A stretch of DNA of 64,000 nucleotides from Mycolicibacterium iranicum. Lineage in GTDB: Bacteria; Actinomycetota; Actinomycetes; Mycobacteriales; Mycobacteriaceae. Position 1 is the stretch's first letter. Each line of letters opens with the position of its first letter. Below the pieces are notes generated by a model. That model saw nothing but the letters and a program-made list of their open reading frames with translations. It did no database searches and was not told the origin of the DNA. Position numbers and translations under genes: made by a program. Below, piece after piece: positions 24,542 to 33,200 of this stretch. The DNA lies in assembly GCF_001650495.1 (NCBI RefSeq), contig NZ_LWCS01000024.1:1-64000 (forward strand). The letters run 5' to 3'.

Positions 24542-25564
24542 ATGACAGACGCGATCGTCGTCCGTGGCGCGAACAAACACTTCGGTGATTTCGCGGCGCT
24601 CGACAACGTCGATTTCACCGTCCCGAAAGGGTCTCTGACGTCGCTCCTCGGACCGAGTGGGTCGGGAAAGTCGACGCTGCTGCGGGCCATTGCGGGCTTG
24701 GACAAACCTGATACCGGAACCGTGGTGATCAACGGTCGCGACGTCACCAACGTCCCCCCGCAGCGCCGCGGCATAGGCTTCGTCTTTCAGCACTACGCCG
24801 CCTTCAAACATCTGACGGTTCGCGACAACGTCGCGTTCGGGCTGAAGATCCGCAAGAAGCCGAAATCACAGATCAAGGACACGGTCGACAACCTGCTCGA
24901 GGTGGTCGGGCTCGCTGGGTTCCAGAGTCGTTACCCCAACCAGCTTTCCGGTGGCCAACGTCAGCGGATGGCGTTGGCCCGAGCGTTGGCGGTCGACCCG
25001 GAGGTGCTTCTGCTCGATGAACCTTTCGGCGCGCTGGATGCGAAGGTCCGGGAAGACCTGCGCGCGTGGTTGCGGCGATTGCACGATGAAGTCCACGTCA
25101 CCACCGTGCTCGTCACCCACGACCAGTCCGAGGCGCTCGACGTCTCCGACCGGATCGCGGTCCTCAACAAGGGCCACATCGAGCAGGTCGGTTCTCCCAG
25201 CGAGGTGTACGACGCACCCGCCAACGCATTCGTGATGTCGTTTCTCGGGGCGGTGTCCTCGCTGAACGGAGTTCTGGTGCGCCCGCACGATATTCGGGTC
25301 GGCCGCAACCCGGACATGGCGATCGCGACCAGCGACGACTCCATCCAGGCCACCGGTGTCACCCGCGCCGTGATCGAGCGTGTCGTCATGCTCGGTTTCG
25401 AGGTCCGGATCGAACTGCTCAACTCGGCGACCCGGCAGCCGTTCACCGCGCAGATCACCCGCGGTGACGCGGAGGCATTGGGCCTCAAGGAAGGCGACAC
25501 GGTGTACGTGCGCGCCACCCGCGTGCCGTCTTTGCCGACCGACCACGCCCTCGTGGTGTCCTGA
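24542..25564 (+). CDS. CysA sulfate transporter ATPase (copy 2)
   Basis: A 340-residue ABC ATPase nearly the same as the first CysA through the catalytic core: [45 protein letters not shown] and [18 protein letters not shown] are all kept. It differs mainly in the last 90 residues, the regulatory domain, and ends with [11 protein letters not shown]. Its intact motifs suggest it works. It could replace copy 1 under other conditions or serve the TSUP-associated or another importer. It is the last gene of the operon, 28 bases after the TSUP gene. Confidence 0.88.
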   Translation: MTDAIVVRGANKHFGDFAALDNVDFTVPKGSLTSLLGPSGSGKSTLLRAIAGLDKPDTGTVVINGRDVTNVPPQRRGIGFVFQHYAAFKHLTVRDNVAFGLKIRKKPKSQIKDTVDNLLEVVGLAGFQSRYPNQLSGGQRQRMALARALAVDPEVLLLDEPFGALDAKVREDLRAWLRRLHDEVHVTTVLVTHDQSEALDVSDRIAVLNKGHIEQVGSPSEVYDAPANAFVMSFLGAVSSLNGVLVRPHDIRVGRNPDMAIATSDDSIQATGVTRAVIERVVMLGFEVRIELLNSATRQPFTAQITRGDAEALGLKEGDTVYVRATRVPSLPTDHALVVS

Positions 25565-25625
25565 CTCAGGCCGCCTCGGGAGACGGTGTCGATGACCGCG
25601 CTACCGACTCGGTGAGAGTGCCGGC

Positions 25626-27095
25626 TCAAAGCGGCGGCACGCGATCCATCCACGGCACCGCCTCTTCGAGCTGGCCGGCCAATCGCAGCAGGAGTGCTTC
25701 GCCCGACAGCGGTGCCACGAACTGGACCCCGAGTGGCAGACCGGCCGCCGTCTGATGCAGTGGCAGCGAGATCGCCGGGCGCCCAGTCAAATTCGCCAGC
25801 TGGGTGTACGGAACCCAGCCGAGATTGTCGTCGACCATGTCGTCGACGACCTTCGTGTAGCGCAGGAAACGGGCGGTGCGTGTCTTGAGCAATACGTCGG
25901 AGCCGCGCTGGAGAAGTTCGGGCAGGTCGAATTCGCCGATCTTCGGCGGTGGCGTCGCCAACGTCGGTGTCAGCAGAAGGTCATAACTTTCGAAGAAAGT
26001 CGTCAGCCTGCGCGTGTGCTCGTGGCGGCGCGCAACGGCATCGATGTAGTCGACGCTGGACGTCGCCCGGCCCAGGGCCGCCATGATGAGCGTGTCCCGT
26101 TCGAACCCGTCGTCGCCTGCACCCGAGATGCGTTTGGTCTCCTCGACCTGCCAGGCCAGGGTGGCGAACCAGGTGAGCAGGAAGTCCCGCGCGAGCGCAG
26201 CGTCGTCGAACGGCGCCTGCGGCAGTTCCTCCACGTGGTGACCGAGCTCGGTCAACGCCTGCGTGGCCGCCTCCACCGCGGCGTATGCCTCGCGGTCCGG
26301 GTTCGGGGTGATCGCCGACGGAACTCGCACACCGATCCGGAGCGTTCCGGGGTCCTGCCCGACAAAGGAGGCGAACGCGGATTCGGGTAGCGCGGGAACA
26401 TAGGGGCCCCCGGGTTCGCCGCCGCACAGGACGTCGAGCATCGCCGCCGTGTCGCGGACGGACCTCGACACGACGCCGTCGACGGCGGCGCCGTGCATCG
26501 GCTCGCCGGCCGAGGGACCCGACGGGGTCAACCCGCGGCTCGGCTTGAGACCGACGAGTCCGCAACAGCCGGCCGGAATCCGGATGGAGCCGCCGCCGTC
26601 GCTGGCACCCGCGCACGGCACGATGCCCGCCGCGACAGCGGCTGCCGCGCCGCCGGACGATCCGCCCGGCGAGCGCGACAGATCCCACGGATTGCGCGTG
26701 GGTCCCCATGCGGCCGGTTCGGTGATGCCCTTGGCGCCAAACTCGGGTGTGTTCGTCTTGCCGAAGATGACGAGGCCGGCGTCGATCCAGCGCTGGACGA
26801 CCGTCGCGTGCTCGGCGGCGGGCGTCGAGCTCAGCGCACGCGAACCCGACGAGGTGGGAAGTCCGGCGTAGTCCTGTCCGAGATCCTTGATCAGGAACGG
26901 CACACCAGCGAACGGGCCGGTGAGATCCGCTGTCGGCGACGCCGGAACGTCGCGCACGATCGCGTTGATGCGGGGGTTCACCTCGGCGGCGCGTTCGCGC
27001 GCCAACGCCAGAAGCTCGTCCGCCGTCACCTCTTTGTCGGCGACCAGCTTCGCCAACCCTGTTGCATCGAAGGTGCGGTATTCAGCGAAATCCAT
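25626..27095 (-). CDS. Amidase signature family enzyme
   Basis: A 489-residue amidase. The Ser-cisSer-Lys catalytic core is present: the lysine in VPFLIKDLGQDYAGLPTSSGS, and the Gly/Ser-rich signature SPGGSSGGAAAAVAAGIVP followed by ASDGGGSIRIPAGCCGLVGL. It hydrolyses a carboxamide; the substrate cannot be told. No signal peptide. It converges on the second cysA gene with a 61-base gap and lies downstream of che1 on the same strand, with a possible hairpin between them. Confidence 0.9.
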   Translation of the reverse strand: MDFAEYRTFDATGLAKLVADKEVTADELLALARERAAEVNPRINAIVRDVPASPTADLTGPFAGVPFLIKDLGQDYAGLPTSSGSRALSSTPAAEHATVVQRWIDAGLVIFGKTNTPEFGAKGITEPAAWGPTRNPWDLSRSPGGSSGGAAAAVAAGIVPCAGASDGGGSIRIPAGCCGLVGLKPSRGLTPSGPSAGEPMHGAAVDGVVSRSVRDTAAMLDVLCGGEPGGPYVPALPESAFASFVGQDPGTLRIGVRVPSAITPNPDREAYAAVEAATQALTELGHHVEELPQAPFDDAALARDFLLTWFATLAWQVEETKRISGAGDDGFERDTLIMAALGRATSSVDYIDAVARRHEHTRRLTTFFESYDLLLTPTLATPPPKIGEFDLPELLQRGSDVLLKTRTARFLRYTKVVDDMVDDNLGWVPYTQLANLTGRPAISLPLHQTAAGLPLGVQFVAPLSGEALLLRLAGQLEEAVPWMDRVPPL

Positions 27096-27148
27096 GAGCT
27101 CACAGTAGGCGTGGCACGTCCGAGCCCAAACACGGTGCCCACCGACAT

Positions 27149-27177
27149 CTGTCGAACGGACCTTAGTCGTCCGACAG
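27149..27177 (-). terminator. Imperfect hairpin between che1 and the amidase gene
   Basis: Arms at 27149-27159 and 27167-27177 pair in 9 of 11 positions, with perfect ends (CTGTCG/CGACAG) and a 7-base loop. It lies 23 bases after the che1 stop on the minus strand, and so fits a terminator of the sirA-cysH-che1 transcript. It could equally be an operator for the amidase gene. Confidence 0.35.
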
Positions 27178-27199
27178 GTTCTGCCCTCCGGAGATCAGC

Positions 27200-27904
27200 T
27201 CAGGCGGCCGCTCGGTGTGCCAGTGCCGCGTCGAACCGGTCCAGGACCGTCTCGGCGACCTGCCGGTGCGCGCCGAGTGGCGCCGACATCGGAATGCCCT
27301 GTGCGGAGGCGAATTCGCCGACACGGTCGGTGATGCGGCCGCGCGCGAGGAACCACGGCGCGATCACCAGTCGGGTGGCGCCGCGGCCGCGCAACAGATC
27401 GGCAGCCTCCGCCAACTTCGGCTGCGGCCCGGTCGCGAAGGCGATCGTCGCCGTCCAGCGGGTGGTGTGGGTGAGTTCGTCGGCGACCGAAGCCGTGCGG
27501 GCATTCGCATCGGAACGCGAGGACCCGACTGCCGTGACGAGCACGCCGACGCGTGGATCCAGCCGCGAAACCCCGGCGTGCTCGAGGCGCTGCCGCAGCA
27601 CATGGACGAGTCGGTCGTCTTCTCCGAGGACGTCGCTCTGCACCACATCGGCGCCGGACTCCGCGATCATCGCGGGGATGTCCACGCGCGCGTGATACGC
27701 GTCGGCGAGCAACAGCGGCACCACGACCGCGCGCCGGTCGCCCAGAGACGCCAGAACATCGCGCAGATTCGGCGATGTCTGCTCACAGAACGCGATGCGC
27801 ACATCCAGACCCGGCCGCAGTCGGCGGGCGCAGTCGACGATCGAGTGCGCCGTTGCGGCGGACCGCGGGTCGGCACTGCCGTGCGCCGTCAGGACGAGCG
27901 TCAC
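27200..27904 (-). CDS. che1: Sirohydrochlorin ferrochelatase (CbiX/SirB type)
   Basis: A 234-residue protein with two CbiX repeats. The metal-site histidines are in LTAHGSADPRSA and LLADAYHARVDIP; the second repeat has VLVTAVGSSRSDANA and LVIAPWFLARGRI, where the histidine is not kept. It inserts Fe2+ into sirohydrochlorin to make the sirohaem used by SirA. The GTG start overlaps the cysH stop (GTGA). The M. tuberculosis counterpart (Rv2393) lies in the same cluster. Confidence 0.88.
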   Translation of the reverse strand: MTLVLTAHGSADPRSAATAHSIVDCARRLRPGLDVRIAFCEQTSPNLRDVLASLGDRRAVVVPLLLADAYHARVDIPAMIAESGADVVQSDVLGEDDRLVHVLRQRLEHAGVSRLDPRVGVLVTAVGSSRSDANARTASVADELTHTTRWTATIAFATGPQPKLAEAADLLRGRGATRLVIAPWFLARGRITDRVGEFASAQGIPMSAPLGAHRQVAETVLDRFDAALAHRAAA

Positions 27905-28608
27905 GAGGCGTGCAGCCCGCACTCCGTCTTGGACTGACCCGCCCAGCGGCCGCTGCGCGGGTCGGCGCCCGAGACGGGCTTGTTGGTGCACGGCGCGCAG
28001 CCGATCGACGGATAGCCCTCGTCGACAAGCGGATTCACCAGGATGCCGTTGGCGTCGATGTAGTCCTGCATGTCGTCGTCGCTCCACGCGGCGAGCGGAT
28101 TGATCTTCACCAGGCCAAAAGCCTTGTCCCAGCTGATCAACGGTGCGTTCGCGCGGGTCGGCGCCTCGACGCGGCGGATACCGGTCACCCACGCGCTGTA
28201 GCCGCGCAGCGCCTTGGACAGCGGCTCGACCTTGCGCAGCCGGCAGCATTCGTTGGGGTTGCGCTCGAACAGGTTCTTTCCCAGCAGCGCGTCCTGCTCG
28301 GCGACGGACTGCTCGGGGCGCACGTTGACGACGTTGACGTCGTAGACCGCCTCGACTGCATCACGGGTGCCGATCGTCTCGACGAAGTGGTAACCGGTGT
28401 CGAGGAACAGGACGTCCACGCCGGGCCTGACCTTCGCGGCGAGATCGACGAGCACCGCGTCCTGCATGTTGGACGCCACGATGTAGTCGTTGCCGAAATT
28501 CTCGTCGGTCCAGCGCAGCAGGTCCTGTGCCGAGGCGTCCGGCCCAAGTTCGGCCGCCCCACGTTCGGCCAGCTGCTGCAAATCGGTGTCACTCATCGTG
28601 TCCGTCAT
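27901..28608 (-). CDS. cysH: CysH APS reductase (4Fe-4S)
   Basis: A 235-residue adenylyl-sulfate reductase. The iron-sulfur cysteines that mark APS (not PAPS) reductases are present: ECCRLRK in the middle and IGCAPC near the end. The catalytic cysteine is in the C-terminal TECGLH. The substrate loop has YIVASNMQDAVLVDL and FLDTGYHF. It reduces APS to sulfite for SirA. It starts four bases after the sirA stop and overlaps che1, making a tight sirA-cysH-che1 operon. Confidence 0.93.
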   Translation of the reverse strand: MTDTMSDTDLQQLAERGAAELGPDASAQDLLRWTDENFGNDYIVASNMQDAVLVDLAAKVRPGVDVLFLDTGYHFVETIGTRDAVEAVYDVNVVNVRPEQSVAEQDALLGKNLFERNPNECCRLRKVEPLSKALRGYSAWVTGIRRVEAPTRANAPLISWDKAFGLVKINPLAAWSDDDMQDYIDANGILVNPLVDEGYPSIGCAPCTNKPVSGADPRSGRWAGQSKTECGLHAS

Positions 28609-28612
28609 GCAT

Positions 28613-30286
28613 TCACCTCAAATCCGCGTCGTCTGCTCGAAGAGCCCACGTAGCGAAACGCTCACCCTGCTCGCGTTGTTTCACAAAGTTGCGAACAACT
28701 CTCTCGATGTAATCACCGAGTTCGGTGGCGAGCACCTTGTGCTGGCGCAGCTTGCGCCCGAACCCGCTGTCCAGGCCAAGGCTTCCGCCGAGATGAACCT
28801 GGAAGCCTTCCTCGGGGCCGTTTCCGTCGTCGACCATCTGCCCCTTGAAGCCGATGTCGGCGACCTGGATGCGGGCGCACGAGTTCGGGCAGCCGTTGAT
28901 GTTGATCGTGACCGGCACATCCAGCTGGGCGTTGATGTCTTCCAGCCGTTTCTCCAGCTCGGGCACCAGCACCTGCGAGCGACTGCGCGTCTCGGCGAAG
29001 CTGAGCTTGCAGAATTCGATGCCCGTGCAGGCCATCAGGTTGCGGCGCCAGTGCGACGGATTCGACGGCAAACCGAGCGCGTCGAGTCCGGCGCGCAACT
29101 CGTCCAGCTTTTCATCGGGGACGTCGAGGACGATCAGCTTCTGGTACGGCGTGAACCGGATGCGGTCGCTGCCGGCGGCCTCGGCCAAATCGGCGACCTT
29201 GGTCAGGATGGTGCCCGACACGCGGCCCGCGATAGGTGAGACGCCGACGGCGTTCAGCCCGTTCTTGAGCTTCTGCACGCCGACGTGGTCGATGGGCCGA
29301 GTCACGGGGTCGGGCGCGGGCCCGTCGATGAGCGGCCGCTTCAGGTACTCGGTCTCGAGAACTTCCCGGAACTTCTCGACACCCCAGTCCTTGATCAGGA
29401 ATTTCAGCCGTGCCTTCGCGCGAAGACGGCGGTAGCCGTAGTCGCGAAACACGCTGACCACGCCTTCCCACACGTCGGGTACCTCGTCCAGGGGCACCCA
29501 CGCGCCGACGCGCTGGCCGAGCATCGGATTGGTCGACAGACCGCCGCCCACCCACAGATCGAAGCCGGGTCCGTGCTCGGGATGGTTCACCCCGATGAAC
29601 GCGACGTCGTTCACCTCGTGCACGACATCCTGCAGGCCGGAGATCGCCGTCTTGAACTTGCGCGGCAGGTTGGAGTACTCCTTCTTGCCGATGTAGCGCT
29701 TGACGATCTCGTTGACGGCGGGTGTCCCGTCGATCACCTCGTCGAGCGACTCGCCGGCCAGCGGGGAGTTCAGCACCACGCGGGGGCAGTCGCCGCACGC
29801 TTCGGTGGTCTGCAGACCGACTTCGTCGAGGCGGCGCCAGATCTCTGGCATGTTCCTGACGTCGATCCAGTGGTACTGCACGTTCTGCCGGTCGGAGATG
29901 TCGGCGGTGTCCCTGGCGAATTCAGTCGAAATGGTCCCCAAGGTGCGCAGCGCCGCAGCCGTCAGTGCGCCGCCGTCGCTGCGGACCCGCAGCATGAAGT
30001 ACTCGTCTTCGAGCATGTCGGTGTTCTCGTCACCGGTCCAGGTGCCGTCAAAACCCGGCTTGCGCTGGGTGTAGAGGCCCCACCAGCGGAAACGGCCGCG
30101 CAGGTCACCCTTGTCGATGCTTTCGAAGCCCTGCTTGGCGTAGATGTTCTCGATACGGTCCCGCACATTGAGCGGGTTGTCGTCCTTCTTGGACTGCTCG
30201 TTCGCGTTGAGCGGCTCGCGGTAGCCGAGCGCCCACTGACCCTCGCCTTTCGGGCGCTTCACGGGCTTGTTCGGTGCTGTCGTCAT
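28613..30286 (-). CDS. sirA: SirA/NirA ferredoxin-dependent sulfite reductase
   Basis: A 557-residue sirohaem enzyme. The cluster and sirohaem cysteines are in ACTGIEFCKLSFAETRS (C-x5-C) and NINGCPNSCARIQVADIG (C-x3-C). Other landmarks are TEACGDCPRVVLNSPLAG, HPEHGPGFDLWVGGGLST and FTPYQKLIVLDV. It reduces sulfite to sulfide using ferredoxin. The ATG follows AGGAG by eight bases; that site lies within a 6-bp hairpin, and a polycysteine leader peptide is encoded upstream, so cysteine status should set its translation. Confidence 0.93.
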   Translation of the reverse strand: MTTAPNKPVKRPKGEGQWALGYREPLNANEQSKKDDNPLNVRDRIENIYAKQGFESIDKGDLRGRFRWWGLYTQRKPGFDGTWTGDENTDMLEDEYFMLRVRSDGGALTAAALRTLGTISTEFARDTADISDRQNVQYHWIDVRNMPEIWRRLDEVGLQTTEACGDCPRVVLNSPLAGESLDEVIDGTPAVNEIVKRYIGKKEYSNLPRKFKTAISGLQDVVHEVNDVAFIGVNHPEHGPGFDLWVGGGLSTNPMLGQRVGAWVPLDEVPDVWEGVVSVFRDYGYRRLRAKARLKFLIKDWGVEKFREVLETEYLKRPLIDGPAPDPVTRPIDHVGVQKLKNGLNAVGVSPIAGRVSGTILTKVADLAEAAGSDRIRFTPYQKLIVLDVPDEKLDELRAGLDALGLPSNPSHWRRNLMACTGIEFCKLSFAETRSRSQVLVPELEKRLEDINAQLDVPVTININGCPNSCARIQVADIGFKGQMVDDGNGPEEGFQVHLGGSLGLDSGFGRKLRQHKVLATELGDYIERVVRNFVKQREQGERFATWALRADDADLR

Positions 30287-30291
30287 GGATG

Positions 30292-30308
30292 GGCTCCTGG
30301 TCGGAGCC
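30292..30308 (-). promoter_or_regulatory. Hairpin covering the sirA ribosome-binding site
   Basis: A perfect 6-bp stem, GGCTCC (30308-30303 on the minus strand) with GGAGCC (30297-30292), and a 5-base loop. The 3' arm contains the GGAG of the sirA Shine-Dalgarno sequence. It is the same logic as the helix in front of subI. Confidence 0.6.
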
Positions 30309-30397
30309 GGCGTTCAGATCGCGCTTCCCACCGGGGGCTGTCCGGCGGCGCAGATCCGGCGGCCAGCTGAAAGTGCTGATGGGCAGGGTCTACACGG

Positions 30398-30493
30398 CTA
30401 AGGAAGACAGCAACAGGTACAGACGCGCTTGAAATCGACATGGCGGCGCGCCACCAGCGAGACCCGGCGAGGGAAGCTGTGGGCTGCGGTCAC
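30398..30493 (-). CDS. Leaderless polycysteine leader peptide upstream of sirA
   Basis: A 31-codon frame from GTG at 30491-30493. Codons 25-29 read Cys-Thr-Cys-Cys-Cys (30421 down to 30407), followed by Leu, Pro and TAG. A -10-like CACAAT lies seven bases before the GTG, so the transcript should be leaderless. It is the counterpart of the leader peptide before subI and fits the cysteine-responsive attenuators described upstream of sulfite reductase genes in mycobacteria. The sirA start is 111 bases downstream. Confidence 0.78.
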   Translation of the reverse strand: MTAAHSFPRRVSLVARRHVDFKRVCTCCCLP

Positions 30494-30506
30494 GGGTCCG
30501 ATTGTG
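30493..30506 (-). promoter_or_regulatory. -10 region and start site of the sirA leader
   Basis: CACAAT (30506-30501 on the minus strand) is separated by seven bases from the GTG of the leader peptide. This matches the spacing seen for the subI leader (TATTCT, seven bases, ATG). No good -35 is visible. Confidence 0.45.
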
Positions 30507-30597
30507 CCACGGACACCCACATCAGCCCTAACCGGCCGAGATTTGCGCTCACGATGAGCAGAAGTGCGTCCGACCCCGCGACTGGAAGACTGGTGGC

Positions 30598-31773
30598 ATG
30601 CCTGTCACCGCGGCACCTGCCGACCTGCCGTCGACGCGGGCGCGTCCGCAGGGGCCGTTCGGCATTTACGTCCACGTGCCGTTCTGCGCCACGAGATGCG
30701 GATACTGCGACTTCAACACCTACACCGCCGGCGAGTTGGGAGGCGCGAACCCGGACGGGTGGCTGGCCGCGGTGCAGGCGGAGCTGCGCCTGGCAGCCGC
30801 ACGGCTGGATGCGGCGCCTTACGTGCAGACCGTGTTCGTGGGCGGCGGGACGCCGTCGCTGCTCGGCGCGGCCGGATTGACCACGGTGCTCGACGCGATC
30901 CGCGACAACTTCACGCTGGCGCCCGACGCCGAGGTCACCACCGAATCCAACCCGGAGTCCACGTCGCCGCGGTTCTTCGCCGGCTTGCGCACGGCAGGGT
31001 TCACCCGTATCTCGCTGGGGATGCAGTCCACCGCGCCGCACGTGCTGGCCGCCCTGGACCGCGTGCACTCGCCGGGACGGGCCCTCGATGCCGCCCGCGA
31101 GGCCCGCGCCGAGGGCTTCGACCACGTCAACCTGGATCTCATCTACGGAACGCCGGGGGAGACGGACGACGATCTGATGCGGTCCGCCGATGCGGCTGTC
31201 CAGACCGGTGTCGACCACATCTCCGGATACGCGCTCATCGTCGAGGACGGCACTGCGCTGGCGAGGCGGGTGCGTCGCGGCGAGATCCCCGCGCCCGACG
31301 ACGATGTGCACGCGCGCCGCTACGAACTGCTCGACCGCCGCCTCGCCGACGCCGGGTTCGACTGGTACGAGGTGTCGAACTGGAGCCGCCCCGGCGGGGA
31401 GTGCCGACACAACGTCGGCTACTGGAACGGTGGCCAATGGTGGGGCGCCGGTCCCGGCGCGCACAGCTATGTCGGCGCCACGCGGTGGTGGAATGTCAAG
31501 CATCCCAACGCTTACGCCGACACACTCGGCTCGGGCGCGTTGCCCGTCGCCGACTTCGAGGAACTGGATGCCGAGACCGCGCACGTCGAGGACGTGATGC
31601 TGCAGGTCCGGCTGCGTACCGGCCTCCCGCAGCGGGTGCTCTCGGATTCCGAACGTGAGCGCGCGGCCCGCCTGGTTGCGGACGGACTCCTGCATGCGCG
31701 CGACGACCGCCTCGTGCTCACCGACCGCGGGCGGCTGCTCGCCGACGCGGTCGTGCGCGATCTGTTGACCTGA
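30598..31773 (+). CDS. hemW: HemW-type radical SAM protein
   Basis: A 391-residue radical SAM protein, homologue of Rv2388c (once named hemN). The cluster motif is C-x3-C-x2-C at Cys30, Cys34 and Cys37 (FCATRCGYCDFNTY). Other landmarks are VFVGGGTPSLL, ISLGMQST and NLDLIYGTPGETDDD. The extra cysteine that follows the triad in true oxygen-independent coproporphyrinogen oxidases is absent (Asp-Phe follows), so HemW, a haem chaperone, is the better name. It is divergent from the sirA leader. The HemN C-terminal domain is present (VEDVMLQVRLRTGLP). Confidence 0.88.
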   Translation: MPVTAAPADLPSTRARPQGPFGIYVHVPFCATRCGYCDFNTYTAGELGGANPDGWLAAVQAELRLAAARLDAAPYVQTVFVGGGTPSLLGAAGLTTVLDAIRDNFTLAPDAEVTTESNPESTSPRFFAGLRTAGFTRISLGMQSTAPHVLAALDRVHSPGRALDAAREARAEGFDHVNLDLIYGTPGETDDDLMRSADAAVQTGVDHISGYALIVEDGTALARRVRRGEIPAPDDDVHARRYELLDRRLADAGFDWYEVSNWSRPGGECRHNVGYWNGGQWWGAGPGAHSYVGATRWWNVKHPNAYADTLGSGALPVADFEELDAETAHVEDVMLQVRLRTGLPQRVLSDSERERAARLVADGLLHARDDRLVLTDRGRLLADAVVRDLLT

Positions 31774-31776
31774 CGG

Positions 31777-32649
31777 TCAGAGCAGGGCGGCGGCGAGCCT
31801 GCGCCACTGCTCCCGCGGAAACTCTCGTGGATCGGCGGTGAGCACCTGGACGCAGACGTGGTCGGCGCCGGCATCCAGGTGCTCCCTGACGCGACTTCTG
31901 ACGGCGTCTTCGTCGCCCCATGCGATGAGCGCATCGAACAAACGGTCGCTCACCGAGGACAGGTCCTCCTCGGTGAACCCGAGGCGGCGCAGGTTGTTCG
32001 CATAGTTCGGCAGAGCGAGATACGAACGCAGCCAGTCGGTTCCGATCTGACGGGCTTCGTCCCGGTTCTCGGTGAGCAGCACCGACTGCTCGGGAAGGAG
32101 CAGCGGGCCGTCGCCGAGAACCTCGCGGGCCTGATGCGTGTGCTCAGGTGTGGACAGGTAGGGGTGGGCGCCGCCCGCTTTGGTCGCCGACAGCTGCAAC
32201 ATCTTGGGTCCGAGCGCGGCGAGCACCCGGTTTTCTCGCGGCACGGGCTGTGGGGAGGCGTCGATGGCGTCCAGGAACTTCTCCGTCGCAGCCAACGGCT
32301 TGCGGTACAGGCCCGGCTCCTTCGAGTCGATCAGCGGTGCGTGGCTGACGCCGATCCCCAGCAGGAAGCGTTCGCCGTGGGCTTCGGTCAGCGTCGCGTA
32401 GCGCGACGCTACGTCCGCGGCCTCGTGCATCCAGAGGTTGAGGATGCCCGTCGCGATGACCGACTTCTCGGTGGCCGACAGAAGGTTCTCGACGGAGTCG
32501 AGCACCGGCCCGCCGACGTCGGGGATCCACAGGGCCGTGAAGCCGAGCCCGTCAAGCTCCGATGCGGCTTGGGCCGCCTCCTCCGGATTTCCGTATCGCA
32601 GTTGAGAACTCCACAGACCGACACCAGATAGCTTCATATGTCTACTCAT
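31777..32649 (-). CDS. Luciferase-like (LLM) oxidoreductase, probably F420-dependent
   Basis: A 290-residue LLM-fold enzyme of the mycobacterial F420 group: GVGLWSSQLRYG at the start, ELDGLGFTALWIPDVGG, GERFLLGIGVSHAPLI, VLAALGPKMLQLSATKAGG and GDEDAVRSRVREHLDAGADH. The substrate is unknown. The start could be ATG 32649 or ATG 32637; neither has a clear ribosome site. It is convergent with hemW (three bases apart) and divergent from an NTF2-fold gene. Confidence 0.83.
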   Translation of the reverse strand: MSRHMKLSGVGLWSSQLRYGNPEEAAQAASELDGLGFTALWIPDVGGPVLDSVENLLSATEKSVIATGILNLWMHEAADVASRYATLTEAHGERFLLGIGVSHAPLIDSKEPGLYRKPLAATEKFLDAIDASPQPVPRENRVLAALGPKMLQLSATKAGGAHPYLSTPEHTHQAREVLGDGPLLLPEQSVLLTENRDEARQIGTDWLRSYLALPNYANNLRRLGFTEEDLSSVSDRLFDALIAWGDEDAVRSRVREHLDAGADHVCVQVLTADPREFPREQWRRLAAALL

Positions 32650-32684
32650 ACCGTGCCGGTCGGCCGGGGCGCTACGGTCGTGCC

Positions 32685-33068
32685 ATGGCATTCGATCCAG
32701 GCGCCGTGGCCCGAGCGTTCTCCGAACACCGCTTCGACGACGCTCTCGGTCATCTCGCGAAGGATGTGAAATGGACGATCGTCGGAGGAATGGTTCTTGA
32801 AGGTGCCGACGCGGTGCGACGCACGTGCCGGGACACCCTGGAGAGCCTGGAGGGAACCTCCGTGGAGTTCGACCGACGGGTCACCGCAGCGAGTGACGAC
32901 GTCGTCGCCGTTGACACCGTCGTCCGCTACGTCCGACCCGACGGGGTGACCGCCGTCGCCAGCTGTGCGATCTACGAGTTCTCCGGAGAGCAGATCAAAG
33001 CCATCACGTCGTATGCGGTCGAGGTGGATCCCGAAGATCCGGGAGCGCAGCCGCCGCCGCGGATGTGA
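32685..33068 (+). CDS. SnoaL/NTF2-fold protein
   Basis: A 127-residue single-domain protein with the cone-shaped NTF2-like pattern: an N-terminal helix AVARAFSEHRFDDALGHLAKD, the strand VKWTIVGGMVLEG, then VVAVDTVVRYVRPDG and CAIYEFSGEQIKAITSY. Members act as small-molecule isomerases, hydrolases or binding proteins. No catalytic set is recognisable. It is divergent from the oxidoreductase gene and 132 bases before the polyketide synthase, whose iron box separates them. Confidence 0.7.
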   Translation: MAFDPGAVARAFSEHRFDDALGHLAKDVKWTIVGGMVLEGADAVRRTCRDTLESLEGTSVEFDRRVTAASDDVVAVDTVVRYVRPDGVTAVASCAIYEFSGEQIKAITSYAVEVDPEDPGAQPPPRM

Positions 33069-33162
33069 CGAACACCGCTCACAGCGAACCCACAGCGATC
33101 GCCGGGTAGGTCCCTGCGGGCAAAGCAGCTGTGCCAGGATGTTCGGCATGCCGCAGCGAGCC

Positions 33163-33181
33163 TTAGGAAAGGCTAACCACA
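33163..33181 (+). promoter_or_regulatory. IdeR iron box upstream of the polyketide synthase
   Basis: The 19 bases match 15 of 19 positions of the mycobacterial IdeR consensus (TTAGGTTAGGCTAACCTAA), with the core AGGCTAACC intact. The box lies 19 bases before the GTG of the synthase. IdeR with iron should repress this gene. Confidence 0.75.
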
Positions 33182-33200
33182 CATCGCCGGCACGGCCGAC

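Noticed and set aside
30598..31773. Oxygen-independent coproporphyrinogen oxidase (HemN) activity
   Set aside because: The cysteine that follows the C-x3-C-x2-C triad in true HemN is missing, so HemW is the better assignment.
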